From Erinaceus europaeus (Eukaryota; Chordata; Mammalia; Eulipotyphla; Erinaceidae), in contig NC_080168.1 of assembly GCF_950295315.1 (NCBI RefSeq), positions 67,961,254 to 68,025,253 of the forward strand: 64,000 bases of DNA, written 5' to 3'. A model generated the notes under the pieces. It was not told the DNA's origin, did not search any database, and saw only the letters and a list, made by a program, of their open reading frames with translations. The number at the start of each line of letters is the position of its first letter. Position 1 is the stretch's first letter. Positions 12,546-24,100 of this stretch are shown in pieces. Both the position numbers and the translations under genes were made by a program.

Positions 12546-12754
12546 AGGTTCAAGCCCCTGGCTCCCCACCTGCAGGGGAGTCTCTTCACAGGCACTGAAG
12601 CAATTCTGCAGGTGTCTATCTTTCTCCCCCCCTCTCAGTCTTCCCCTCCTCTCTATCCATTTCTCTTTGTCATATCCAAACAACATCAATATTAGCTACA
12701 ACAATAAAACAACAAGGGCATTACAAGGGAATAAATAAATAAATAAATTTTTAA
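12546..12754 (+). repeat. 5'-truncated SINE, family A
   Basis: Begins at the B-box (gaggttcaagccc), keeps the body and an (AATA)n tail. Confidence 0.8.
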
Positions 12755-12759
12755 TGCCC

Positions 12760-14429
12760 TCACCCTTAATTAAAAAAAAATTAGGAAGAAAAGCCAGTGA
12801 CATTACATTGTGACATTTAGACTGGTCCTGGCCTGTTGCATCAAGACCAGGCCTTGGGGGGGCTGGGCGCAGGAGGAGTCAGAGTGGGTGCTAGAGACAC
12901 AATGCCCATGGGTGGCAGAAAGGCTAAGATGACTGTGGGGTCAGTGTGCAGGTGCCTGTTAGGTAAGGAGAGAAGTTGTGCCCACATAATAATTACTATT
13001 ATTAAATCATTCCCAAGTAGAATAAAAAAAAAACAAAACTGAAAGTCATTTTGAAAATTTCAATACACTTTTTTGAGTTCAGGTAAATTCATAAACCATT
13101 GTTTCAGAAATTGACGTCTTCACTTTTTCAAAATGTGTTGCAACACCTTATCTTCCAAAGTCCACTGAACCCTCTGCACCCCATCTGCAGACTCTGGGGT
13201 CTAAGCACTAAACTCTAGTTTTCCACACAAAGAAGTTCTGCTGTCCTTGATTTAAACTAGATTTTATGGACAGAAGTCACTTTCCTAATTCAGGTGGCTC
13301 ACTAAATTATGTATTGTTAGGATTAAACTGAAGTTCTGTAGAATACAGTTTTTAGATCAGTATATAGAACATAGTAATAGCCAATCAGTCATTTATTTTT
13401 ATTTCCCCAAATCTGTTGTTCTTAATTTTACAAATACCTCATGTGTTTTAGATTTTGCCCATTTGGCTTTGGCTGGAATTCAATTACTCTGCCGGTCCTT
13501 GTCTCATCATCTAGTGGGTAACAACTTTTTCCAACGTAGGCCAGGGAGTCAAGTACTATTGTTTCCTTTCTCCTAAAGTTGAGAATACCATTCCAGGTAC
13601 ACATGGGAACACTCCATTTAGTCTGTATTATGAACAGCCTAACACACTAAGGATTAAAACTCTTCTGAAATGCCTTCTATAAAGGTTTTGCAATACATCT
13701 GGTGTCTCTGCTAGAATTTTTTAGCTCCAACAATTTCAAGTATCAACTTAGCGCTATTAGTCATAGGAAGTATTCAAATGCTATAGCAATACAAAAACCA
13801 TCCTTGATTAAGAATGAATCTCAGCATGTAAGGAAATGTGTATCTGTATATATACATATGCACATAGTTGTGTGAGAAGTTTACACTAAGGAACTCAGTG
13901 TTGTAAGAAACATTTATATTGTTTTATGTACTGCATAATCCTGAAGTGTAAGGGCTTTATGTACATTTATGGTTGTTCATTCCATCAGTGAATGTCCCTC
14001 TCTAAGTGGAATTGAACTGCATTTATACTTCAAGCATTATTGACCATGTGGACCTAGGGCCTTGCATATGATGAATTGCACCTCTTCTAGGCTGCTTTTT
14101 CATTCAGACAGAGGGAAAAGAGAGGTGAAGAGAGATAGATGGAGTAGTGACTGCATTGAAACTTCTCCTGGTCCATTCTCTTCCCATGTAGGCCAGGGCC
14201 CAATTCTGGGCAGCCTGCTCTACTTGGTGAACATTCTGTGTTAAAGTGTTCATTTTCCACATTTTAAACTGTTTTTTACAGGTAGCATTTGCAAAACAGT
14301 GTCTTGGAATGAGGATAGGTTGACTTTAGATGCCAGTTACAGGCATAGGTACTCTTTGCATATTAGTGAAAATTCAGTTTTCCAGAACTTGGACATTGAT
14401 TTTCTCTACTAGAACTTCTGTTTTCTTTC
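12760..14429. other. 1.7 kb stretch without recognisable features
   Basis: AT-rich, no splice-supported exon, no RNA gene, no family-level repeat that I can name. Confidence 0.5.
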
Positions 14430-14590
14430 TTTATTATTTTTCCCTCTTTCTCTCTGTATTTATGTGTTTATTTATTTTACCAGAGCACTGCTCAATTCTG
14501 GCTTATGGTGGTGTGAGGCGTTGAGCCTGGGACTTTGGAGTGTCAGGTATGAGAGTCCTTTTGCAGAACCATTATGCTCTCAACACCTGC
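14430..14590 (-). repeat. SINE, family C
   Basis: A third tRNA-derived family. Its reverse complement contains gcataatggttctgcaaaag and a region around caggctcaacgc where the B-box would be. Read on the plus strand it is the ccagagcactgctcaattctgg...ggtggtg pattern. Confidence 0.7.
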
Positions 14591-14751
14591 TGGAACAGTG
14601 ACTTCTTTGTATCAAATTCTTCTCAAGAGAACATACCAGAGCATCATTCTGGTACATTCAGTGCTGGGATCAAATTAAGGATCCTCTGCTTGCAGGTCCT
14701 GTTTTCTGAATTCTGAGCTCCCTCCTGGGTTATAATAATTCTGCTTTTAAA

Positions 14752-14872
14752 AACAAACAACCAGAGCACTTCCAAGCTCTGCTTGTGGTGGTGCCAGAGG
14801 TTCCACTGGGACTCCAGAGCCTCAGGCATGAAAAACTTTTGTATAACCACTATGCTGCCTCCCAGTCGCTGC
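14752..14872 (-). repeat. SINE, family C
   Basis: Second copy: ccagagcacttccaagctctgcttgtggtggtg ... aaccactatgctgcctcc. Confidence 0.7.
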
Positions 14873-15464
14873 AGTTATGCTTGCAAAATGGACTTGTAGC
14901 ACCAAGGTTTGGTGCAGGCACCTGAAGGAGCCAGGAGCAGCCCCAGCCCTGAGTGGTGCCATGCAGGTGTTGTGAGCTGAAGCTGGGTTTGGAGGTCAGT
15001 TTACTGTGCCAAGAAAGCTTCATGGAACTCATTGTGACACCTGTGCTTTTCCTCCCTTTATTATGCTTTGATCAAAGTCTAAGTGTTCTTTAAAGGAGGC
15101 TTGGTGCTCTTCTCTTTTCAGACCCAGTAGAATTCTTTTCTCCATTGTACTGTCAGCATCATGACTTTTATTGGTTTGAAGCCCATCACTAACTTGTTAG
15201 AATCACTGCTGCTTGGATGTTGCTAACATTATGCTTGCTTACCCCTGAATTGTGAACTTCTGGTGGGCAGAAGGGGAACAGAAAGACACCTGCAGACTTG
15301 CTTCACCACCTGTGAGGTGACTCCACTGCAGGTGAGGATCTGGGGTATAGAACCAGGGTCCTTATGCCAGTCCTTGCATTTCACAACATGTGCCCTTAAC
15401 CGGTTGCGCTACTCCCCAACTCCCTGTTACTATTTTTTGTATTGCCTTTTAGAGAGTTTAAACT

Positions 15465-15730
15465 TTTTAAAATTTATTTATTCCTCCTATTGCCCTTGTT
15501 TAGTTATTGTAGTTATTTTTGTTGTTGACGTTGTTGGATAGGATAGAGAGAAATGGAGAGAGGAGGGGAGACAGAGACGGGAAGGGAAGATAGACACCTG
15601 CAGACCTGCTTCACTACTTGTGAATCAATTCCCCTGCAGGTGGGGAGCTGGTGGCTCTAATTGGGATCCTTACCCTGGTCCTTCTGTTAGTGCCACCTAT
15701 GCTTTACCCGCCGTGCTACTGCCCGTCTCT
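15465..15730 (-). repeat. SINE, family A (inside the duplication)
   Basis: Orthologous in position to the copy at 49553-49818, so it predates the duplication. Confidence 0.85.
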
Positions 15731-17317
15731 TGACCTTAAACTTTTATAATTTTCAGTTGTGGTCGTAATGTACAAAGATTTTCATTTTTTAAAAATTTTG
15801 ACAAAAGCAGACTCTGATATGTTAGAAAATTTGTGCTTTTTACTTTGGAAAATGTGGACTTGCTTGTTTAAAAATGTCACTTCTCTTTGAAAAGACGTTG
15901 GGTGTTATATTTTCTAAAGTTCTTAGTAGGCAGTGTAGTACTAAGTTTTCCTAAAAAGAGAAAGGGCAGTCAGGTTGAACAGTGACCTTCATTTCCCCAG
16001 GATGCCAGTTTTGACCTGTGACCTTCTGACTTGCATGTGGTGCACAGATGCTGGCCAGTGTCAGCATAATGAGTGGCTATTCCATGAACATTTGTCCCCA
16101 CACTTGGCAACTGTCTGGGAAGTGCTGGGCTAAGGAATAAAAGGCTAGTAGCTGAGGCCCTATGGTAGTACAGATGTCACCTTGAACTTTGCCGTGAAAT
16201 GTGCTGATCACAGTAACAGCCATGCAGAAGTCGGAAATGCGCCATCTTTACTCTCTGCTACTGTCTCCTCCTGGCTGACTGCAGACTCAGCCATGTTCTT
16301 GCTCTGACCTATGGAACATGGACAAATGGGAAGCAGGCGGAGACCTCAGTGATTGTCTGGCCATGGTATGGGAGCCCTTCTTCTGGCACTGAAGAAGCTA
16401 GGTGCCACCCTGTGGAGGCTTGGGGAACAGGCAACACACAGAAAGGAGATCCAATTCAGCTGCTAGCTGCCTGCAGACACATGGGACCTCAGCTAATGCA
16501 GAGCTGCCCAGTGGAGCCCACCAAGGTTTCATCTGAGCCGTGAGCAAAGAGAGGGGTCATATAAGGCACAGAGTGAAGGAGTGATATTTATTATAGCAAT
16601 AGAATCAACAAGAAAATACAGTAAAAGACTGTATAACTACATACATACAGTGAAAGGAGTAAGAGAGAGATTTCTGTGAAAAGACCTTCAAACCAGGATG
16701 TAAGAAGGGATCAGGGAAGATGCCTCAAATGAAATGAGCTGGATGTGGAATATTGACATTTTTCATTGTGACCCCATTAAACAAAAAGTTTAAAAGAACT
16801 GCATTAGTCAGAGGGCTTCATGTCTTCCACCAGGAAGTTTTCACATAGATGGCAGGACTGAGGACTAACTCAAAATCCTGCAAAGGATTAAGAGAATAAT
16901 TGTTGTCAGTTGGATATCATAAACTAACAGGGAAAAGAAAGGGTCAGTTCTACAAAGGGGAAGCTGGCTGTAGGCATTCCAGCAGACACCCAGGTGGCCT
17001 CACTGATTGCAGATTTGCCAGGGGAGCCCCCAGCAAGGTTCTGAGTGGAGCCCTGAGCCCTTATCAGCAGAGCAGGTTGTAGGTAGGGGGCTCTCTGAAT
17101 CCCATTAGAGAGGCCTGATATGGTCCATCACTGAGCCTTTCTGGAGGTGTCACTCTCCCAGATAGGAATATGCAGGCTGTCTTCTTGTCATGCCTGAAAT
17201 GAAAAACAGAGAGCTGTCTTAGTTAAATCACATTGTCATATACTAGCTTCCTCTTGATTCCTGAAGAAATAAGTTAAGCCAAAGAAAGAATTTCTCCATG
17301 GAGATAAATACGTGAAA

Positions 17318-17512
17318 GGGCTAAGTGGTGCCCACCTGGTGAGTATACATGCCACAGTGAACAAGGACCTAGGTATTTGCCCCTATCCCCACCTGCAGGG
17401 GGGAAGCTTCAGGAGCTGAAAAGCAAAGCTGTAGGTATCTCTCAATTTCTTCCGCACTGTCTCTCCCTACCATCTTAATTTGTATCTCTAGCAATTAGTT
17501 AAAGTGAATTAT
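17318..17512 (+). repeat. SINE, family B (inside the duplication)
   Basis: Shared with 51400-51592; predates the duplication. Confidence 0.75.
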
Positions 17513-17833
17513 TATCAAAAGAGTTAAATAGATTAAAACCTACTCAACATTTCCTGTCAACACAGCCAAATTCTGCAGCCTCCACCTAGACTGTGTGTCA
17601 CCAGGAGAATGAGTAAAGTCCTGCCATTGTTGGGATGTGATTCTCTTGTCCTGTTTTAATCAGCCAGACACCTTTGTCTCACAGAGACTAGTTGCTCCAA
17701 TTAATGTCATATGGCCTAGGCTCACCCAGACTCATGTTGTAGATGAGGTGTGCCCGGTCACCTTTGTACTGCTAGCATCAGTAAAGAAGGAGGCACCTAC
17801 CTCTAGCAGGAACAGGGGACCAAATGGAGGGCC

Positions 17834-19951
17834 TCACTCCTCCCTGTCTTCCTTTTTAAGCAATGTGTGGTTGCTGGTGCACAGCATGGCCATGATGCAG
17901 GAGAACTGAGTGCTGGTGGCCTTCTCCTTCTGGAGGAGCAGATAGACACAGTCCATGATGTCCTCCACTGCCAGGTTCACGGGGATGATGGGGTGGCTCA
18001 GGGCATAGTTGTAGAGTGACAGCTTGTGGGTGGCCCTGTCCCTACAACCCATCAGGTATTCAGGAGTTAGCTCAGAGGCAGTGAGGTCCAGCAGAGGCAG
18101 CCATGAGGGGGCCACGTGCAGACGGTTGAACACGGAGCTCTGCCTGATACTTTCCACATCATGGAGGGTGGTGTCAGTGTCATCCCTCTGGTCCACAGCC
18201 ACCAAGATGCTCTTGTGGTGGCCGATGTCAACGGAGCTGCCCAGGAAACAGGTAGAGTCACCCCCAGTGCAGAGACCTGTGAACATAGTAGTGGGATTAG
18301 CAATGGACAAAGTAGGAGCCCTAGGGAGCAGAGCAGAGGCTCTGAGAGGATGAAGGACATGGAAAACCAAAAGGTCGAGCGTCCACTTTCTAACTGAAAC
18401 CTTTGTAGAGGAACAGATGGAGTTAGCAAACCCAGTTATAAGTGTAGGAGATGATTCCTGCATATAGGCAGGAAAATATTTGAGGATTTGTGAAAGGAGA
18501 CCTGGACTCCCTACTTTTGATTGAATATGAAAGTTTATATCTGCCCTTGGCTTTATATTGCAGAACTTAAGAGGTTTCTAGAAACTTGGAAGTAGAAGTT
18601 ATCATGCTGCGTCACTATTAGTTCTGGTGTATATTCTGGTCCCATTTCCCCAGTGAGGCCGGTTTTCAGTGTCATGAGCTTGTTTTCAAGAGGGGAAAAA
18701 TGTCCAGAGAGGTGGAACTTGCATCAGAGTGGTCAGTTTCCCTCTCCTCTGCTGGCCCTGACCTGGGGTCTGTGCTTGAGGAGGAACTAACCTGGAGTGT
18801 CCTCAAATAGCTGCTCCAAAAGGAAGGACTCCTGGCAACTGGAAGCCAAGCCAGTGATTTCCTGTTCCTGTGACTGCTCCTCAGTCACCTGTAGTGGAGC
18901 CATTCCACATTCATGGTGATATTCACCGTCTGTATGGAGAGAAATCCAAACATAGGTTCAGGCTGAAGTGGTTGTGATGAGCCTATCGTGACCACAGGAT
19001 GTAGCTAGAGCATGGCAAGGGAGCTGTGGCTTCCTTGGAGATGTGCATGGTTTTCTGTGGGGCTACTGGGTCCCTGCCAATCCTGCCCCCACCTTGGGAT
19101 TGACTTTCAGTGTCATGAGTTTGTTTCAGAAAGGAAATATCACGTGGAAGGAGGCATGTACAGGAACCCAGCTGGTCTCCACATGCGAGGCTGTGGTAGT
19201 CATCTACTTCTAGTGGAAGCCCCTCAGTGGCTGGCATTTGACCCTTCATGTTTATGCTGATGTTTGACACCTACATGTAGAGAAACTCCAATCTAGGTCC
19301 AGGCTGACCATGAAGAGACCCACCTCACTGTAGAAGATGACACATGGGCCTTCTCCTGGACCTTCTGTGCAAAGAAGGCTGTGTCTCTGTGTCTCTGTGT
19401 CCATGAATCTGACAGGAGACCCTGCCCTAGCATGTGCCCAAGAAAAGAGTTGACAAAATAAAGAGGAAGATGGTCTCATACATTCCTGTGCCTGGAATGC
19501 AATGAATTCCTCATGAGGAGAAGCTTTATATAGCAGCCCTGTCTGCCACAGAGAAGTAGAGACGCAAGGACTGTCATTAGAGCCTGTTACAGAGCAGTGT
19601 GTTGGTCAGTGTCTGCTGAGTGCACGGAGGCCTTTTGCCTGCTCTTTTCCCTGTCAGAAGGTATTGAAGCTAAGCTGGAAACCATTTTCCCTGAGCCTTT
19701 ACAGTTAATGTCTCACTCCAGTCAGTCTCTTCTTAGACTGCCCTGACACTCACCTGCAGGTGACTCTTTGGTTTCTTCCATCTTGGAACTCACAGACCCC
19801 TGATCAGGTTCCTCAGACTCCTGGGAGAGAAAGAAGTCAGGGTCACAATAAGCCTTTGGAGTGAGCAGTGGAAGAACACATTTTCCACCAGCTCTGTTTA
19901 CCCAGAGAGAGAGAGAGAAAGAGAGAGGGTGGGAGAAAGAGAGAGAAAGGA

Positions 19952-19983
<32 letters not shown>

Positions 19984-21136
19984 ATCCAGTATCAAAGCTA
20001 CTTGACTCTTGGGGGTGACTGTGATTTAGAGTTGCCACTGCAGATTTTAGTTAGTACCTGGATTTTCAGTGTATGATTAGCAGTGTGTTGACAAGGTTAT
20101 TTGAATTTCTTCCTTCTTGCTCTCTAGTCTCAGGATAATGCACACAGGTAGTTCTCAGTTGAGTAAGTAATTTGTAATTTAAAATGTCATCTATCTAATC
20201 AAATACTTTTTAAAAAATGTATCCCCCACTCCACTAGAGGAGAAGAATTGCCTGGTATATGTTGAAGCCGGAAACTGGCATCAATGCTGCAGAGTGAAGG
20301 CCAACCCTGACATGATGCAGATGTTCAAATTATGCAAAAGAAGAAATAAGAAAAAAAGAGAGGGCTAGGGGTGTTGCAGCTGGTTAGGCACACACCTTAC
20401 CAAGTGCAAGAACCCAGGATTGGGTGCCACTACCCTGCCAGAAAGCCTTCTTATTGACATACTAAGCTGATAATGAAGATGAGAAATTAAGGAGGAATTG
20501 GTTTGTGATAAGTCATTAAAAATTATTCCATTCTGGGGGTCGGGCGGTGGCGCAGTGGGTTAAGCGCACATGGCGCAAAGCGCAGGGACCGGCGTAAGAA
20601 TCCCGGTTTGAGCCCCCGGCTCCCCACCTGCAGGGGAGTCGCTTCACAGGAGGTGAAGCAGGTCTGCAGGTGTCTATCTTTCTCTCCCCCTCTCTCTGTC
20701 TTCCCCTCCTCTCTCCATTTCTCTCTGTCCTATCCAACAACAAAGCAACGTCAACAATGGCAATAATAATAACCGCAACGAGGCTGCAAAAACTAGGGCA
20801 ACAAAAAGGGAAAAAAATGGCCTCCAGGAGTGGTGGATTCATGGTGCAGGCACCGAGCCCAGCAATAACCCTGGAGGGAAAAAAAAAAAAATCAAAAATG
20901 ATTCCATTCTAATGCAGTAAAGAATTGTAAAAAGAGCACACAGTGTACAAGGGACATGCAGACAGTATCCCTAGGTCTAGTATATCTGTAAGTGGGATCT
21001 TATGAGAATAGCATAGTGGGATCTCCAAGCATAATGGTTATGGAAAGAGACTGTCATGCCTGAGGCTCCAAATCCCAGGTTAACCGCCCCTCCCCCCATA
21101 AACTATAAGGCAAAGCTGAGCAGTGCTCTGGGAAAA

Positions 21137-21168
<32 letters not shown>

Positions 21169-24100
21169 ACCCTCCTCAGGGCCAGGCAAGGCAGTACACC
21201 TAGTTAAGTGCACACATTACCATGGACAAGGACTCATGTTGTAGTCCCGGGCCCCACCTGTAGGGGGATAGCTTCATGAGTGGTTAAGCAGTGCTGTAGG
21301 TGACTCTGTCTCTTTCCTTCTCTATCTCCCCTCCCCTCTCAGTTTCTTTCTGTATCTATCCATAGTAAAATTAGTAAAACAAACAAACAAAAAAACTCCA
21401 AGGGAAGAAGATGGTGTCCCATATCTGAAAATGGGGAAAGATTTAAGATGGGAAAGAAAAGATATCCGAGGTCACATGACTGAAAGATTCTAACTTAAAG
21501 AAACAAGTACATTTCCAAATTGGCGAAGATACTCAGAATTACTTCGTTCAAGTTCACATGACTCAGTTCTTTATATTCCATAAATGTGTGAAACCACCTC
21601 ATAGCTCTCACCTCCTCAATTCATTAAGCATAATCATCTCCAGTCCCTCCCCCCAGATGGAGCACAAATGTATCTCAAGGTTTGTGAGAACTATGAAATT
21701 ATCTCTTACAGGAGACACAGGGCTTTGGAGTGGGGTGAGCATGCAACTCTACCCCTATACTTGGATAAGCTTATTAACCATTATTCAGTCACTACTGAAA
21801 ATGTGGGTAAGAGAATGTCTTAGTTCCCCATGGTAAAAATCTATTGTACTGCAATTCCATAAAACAAATGATATGAATAGATCTTTTTTTTTTTTTCTAG
21901 CAGGGCTTGGTGGCTGCATCATGACTTCACAGCTCCTGGCTGCCATTGTTCTTTTTTCTTTTTCTTTGATAGAGGGGGAGAAAGGGGCAGAGAAAGAGAG
22001 AGACACCAGCAGTACTGCCTCACCACTCATGAAGCTCCCCTGCGCCAAGTAGGACTCAGGGACTTGAACCCAGGTCCTCTTGCATGGTAACATGTGTACT
22101 CTACCAGGTACACCACTGCCTGGTCCCTCCTAGCTTGCTTTTGGTCCAGTAGCATAAAGAAAAGTGAGGTTGTTATTTTTTCTTTAATTAGTAGAGTCAC
22201 CCATTCTAGGAGGAAATAATCCACAGGGAGCAATGCAAACCACTCTGTATATGCAAGAGAGGGTTGCATACAGTATCGGTTCCCTTTTTTGTGTCTATAG
22301 ATATGTGTGTGTAAATAGGAAAATGCATCCTTCTGGGTAGTATGTGCTGAATTCTTCCCTTATCTCTAGACCACTTTCTGTGTAAAGCAAGAACTTGGGA
22401 TGTAAGTTCTAGCCTTAGAAACACTCACACAGGTGCATTCTGCCTCCTTTTGGTTGATATCCAGGTAGTTGAGAATGGCGGTATAAATTTTTTTAATGGA
22501 TTCCACGGTGACCCAAAAGAGAGAAGGAGAAATGAGCTGTTGGACTATTATCAAATGAACTTGCATTTTGGCTAATCATTTCAACATTTTTCAATGCTTT
22601 TTCAAGATATCAAGTTTTTGAAGATATGTGCAAGATGTAATGAGAACAACAACATGCAAATGTATTTCTGAAAAATGAGACAGATCCCAGAAAACATGTC
22701 TGTGGTGTCAGGTCTCTGAGACCAGGGCTGAGCATCGCATCCTCCAGGCCTGCCTGGAGTCCAGGCCAGAACCTCCCTGGGCTGTAGCTCTGGCAGGTTC
22801 ATTTGCTTTGAGAGCCAGCCCATGGAGAAACCTGCCCTTAAGTCAGGGCCATTTAATACATGGTGCAGGGTGATGTTAGCTCCCATCACAGTGTGAAGAG
22901 AAGGAGGACAAGAGGGAGGAACATTGACTGCTAGGACTCTGCATTCTGAGAACTTGAAGATTTGAAATACATGAAATGAGGACATACTCAGAAAGCTCAT
23001 TGTACCATTGCTCCATCTTCTCAACTGATCTGAAATCCAAGAGAAGGGGAGAAAAAAATTAAAATGCACATTCACACAAACATATTATGAGTGCTGGGTT
23101 GTGTAAACAGCATCATTGATTGTTATTGGTGGGACTGTGTGATCCAGGGGGCCTGTCCTGGTCCCTGGGTGCTGAGGGGCCCTGCTCTTTGACAGTTTGC
23201 TGGGTTGCAGGGAAATCTTCTAAATGGAGGAGAAATTGGGTTTAGGGCCAGTTGGTGGTGCTGGTGGTTCACTGCACATGCTACCATGCACAAGGACCCG
23301 GGTTCAAGCCCTTGGTCACCACCTGCAAGAGGCTTATCAGCTACATGTGTTTGCCTGTATCAGAGCCATTGGGAGCCAATGGAGAGCTCAGAGCTGTCCT
23401 TGTGGGGGTCAGAGCACCTGTGGCTAATAGACCCCCAGATGGAGCTGTGCTCCCCCTCAGAGTCGTGAGGAGACAGGCAGGGCCTGGCTGCAGTCTTACT
23501 GAAAATAGACCATGAAGCTGCGGTCAGTCCATCCCAAGACCAGCGATGTGCGGGCTCTCGTGGCTTTCCTCATGTTGGTTTCCACCCACATGTCCATCAG
23601 GTGTGCCAAGTACTTGACTCTTGTACCTGGAGAGGAAATAGAGCACAGCGCTGTTAGCTTGTATCCCAGAGATCTGGGAGCAGCTGGGTTTCTCCTGAGG
23701 AGATGAGATGGTGGGTGTGTTTCTTTCTTTAATTTTTTTATTTGGGAATGAATGTTTTACAGCCGACAGTAACTACAATAGTTTGTACATGCATAACATT
23801 TCTCAGTTTTCCCTGAGAGTTTTCCACATAGCAATACAACCCCCACTAGGTCCTCTGTCATCCTTTTCCAGGGTCTGTACTCCCCCCACCCCTCACTCCT
23901 CCACCCCAGAGTCTTTTACTTTGGTGCATTACAGGAACTCCAGAGGGGGCAGGTACCTACTTTGTGTTGGAGATGAGCAGCACGTAAGATCAGTTGCCTT
24001 TTCTGCCACCTCCGACCCTTCTGGAATTTGCCAGTGCCCATGAACTGGATATGGCCATAATGCAACACTAGGATGTTCTCTTCCAGACTACCCTCCTCCA

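Larger units (their letters stand above)
15272..19507. repeat. Segmental duplication, copy 1 (direct pair with 49358-53587)
   Basis: Collinear with 49358-53587 over about 4.2 kb with small indels and scattered substitutions. It starts inside an antisense SINE (15272-15423) and includes another (15465-15728). It also contains a family B SINE (17318-17510) and the last exons of ARHGAP20-like copy C. A second internal similarity, 16470-16545 against 16985-17060, is present in both copies. Copy 1 continues past 19499 with catgaggagaag, where copy 2 switches to an inverted block. Confidence 0.9.

Noticed and set aside
16349..16543. 64-codon frame, duplicated at 50436-50630
   Set aside because: Preserved only because of the segmental duplication; no splice context and no recognisable protein.
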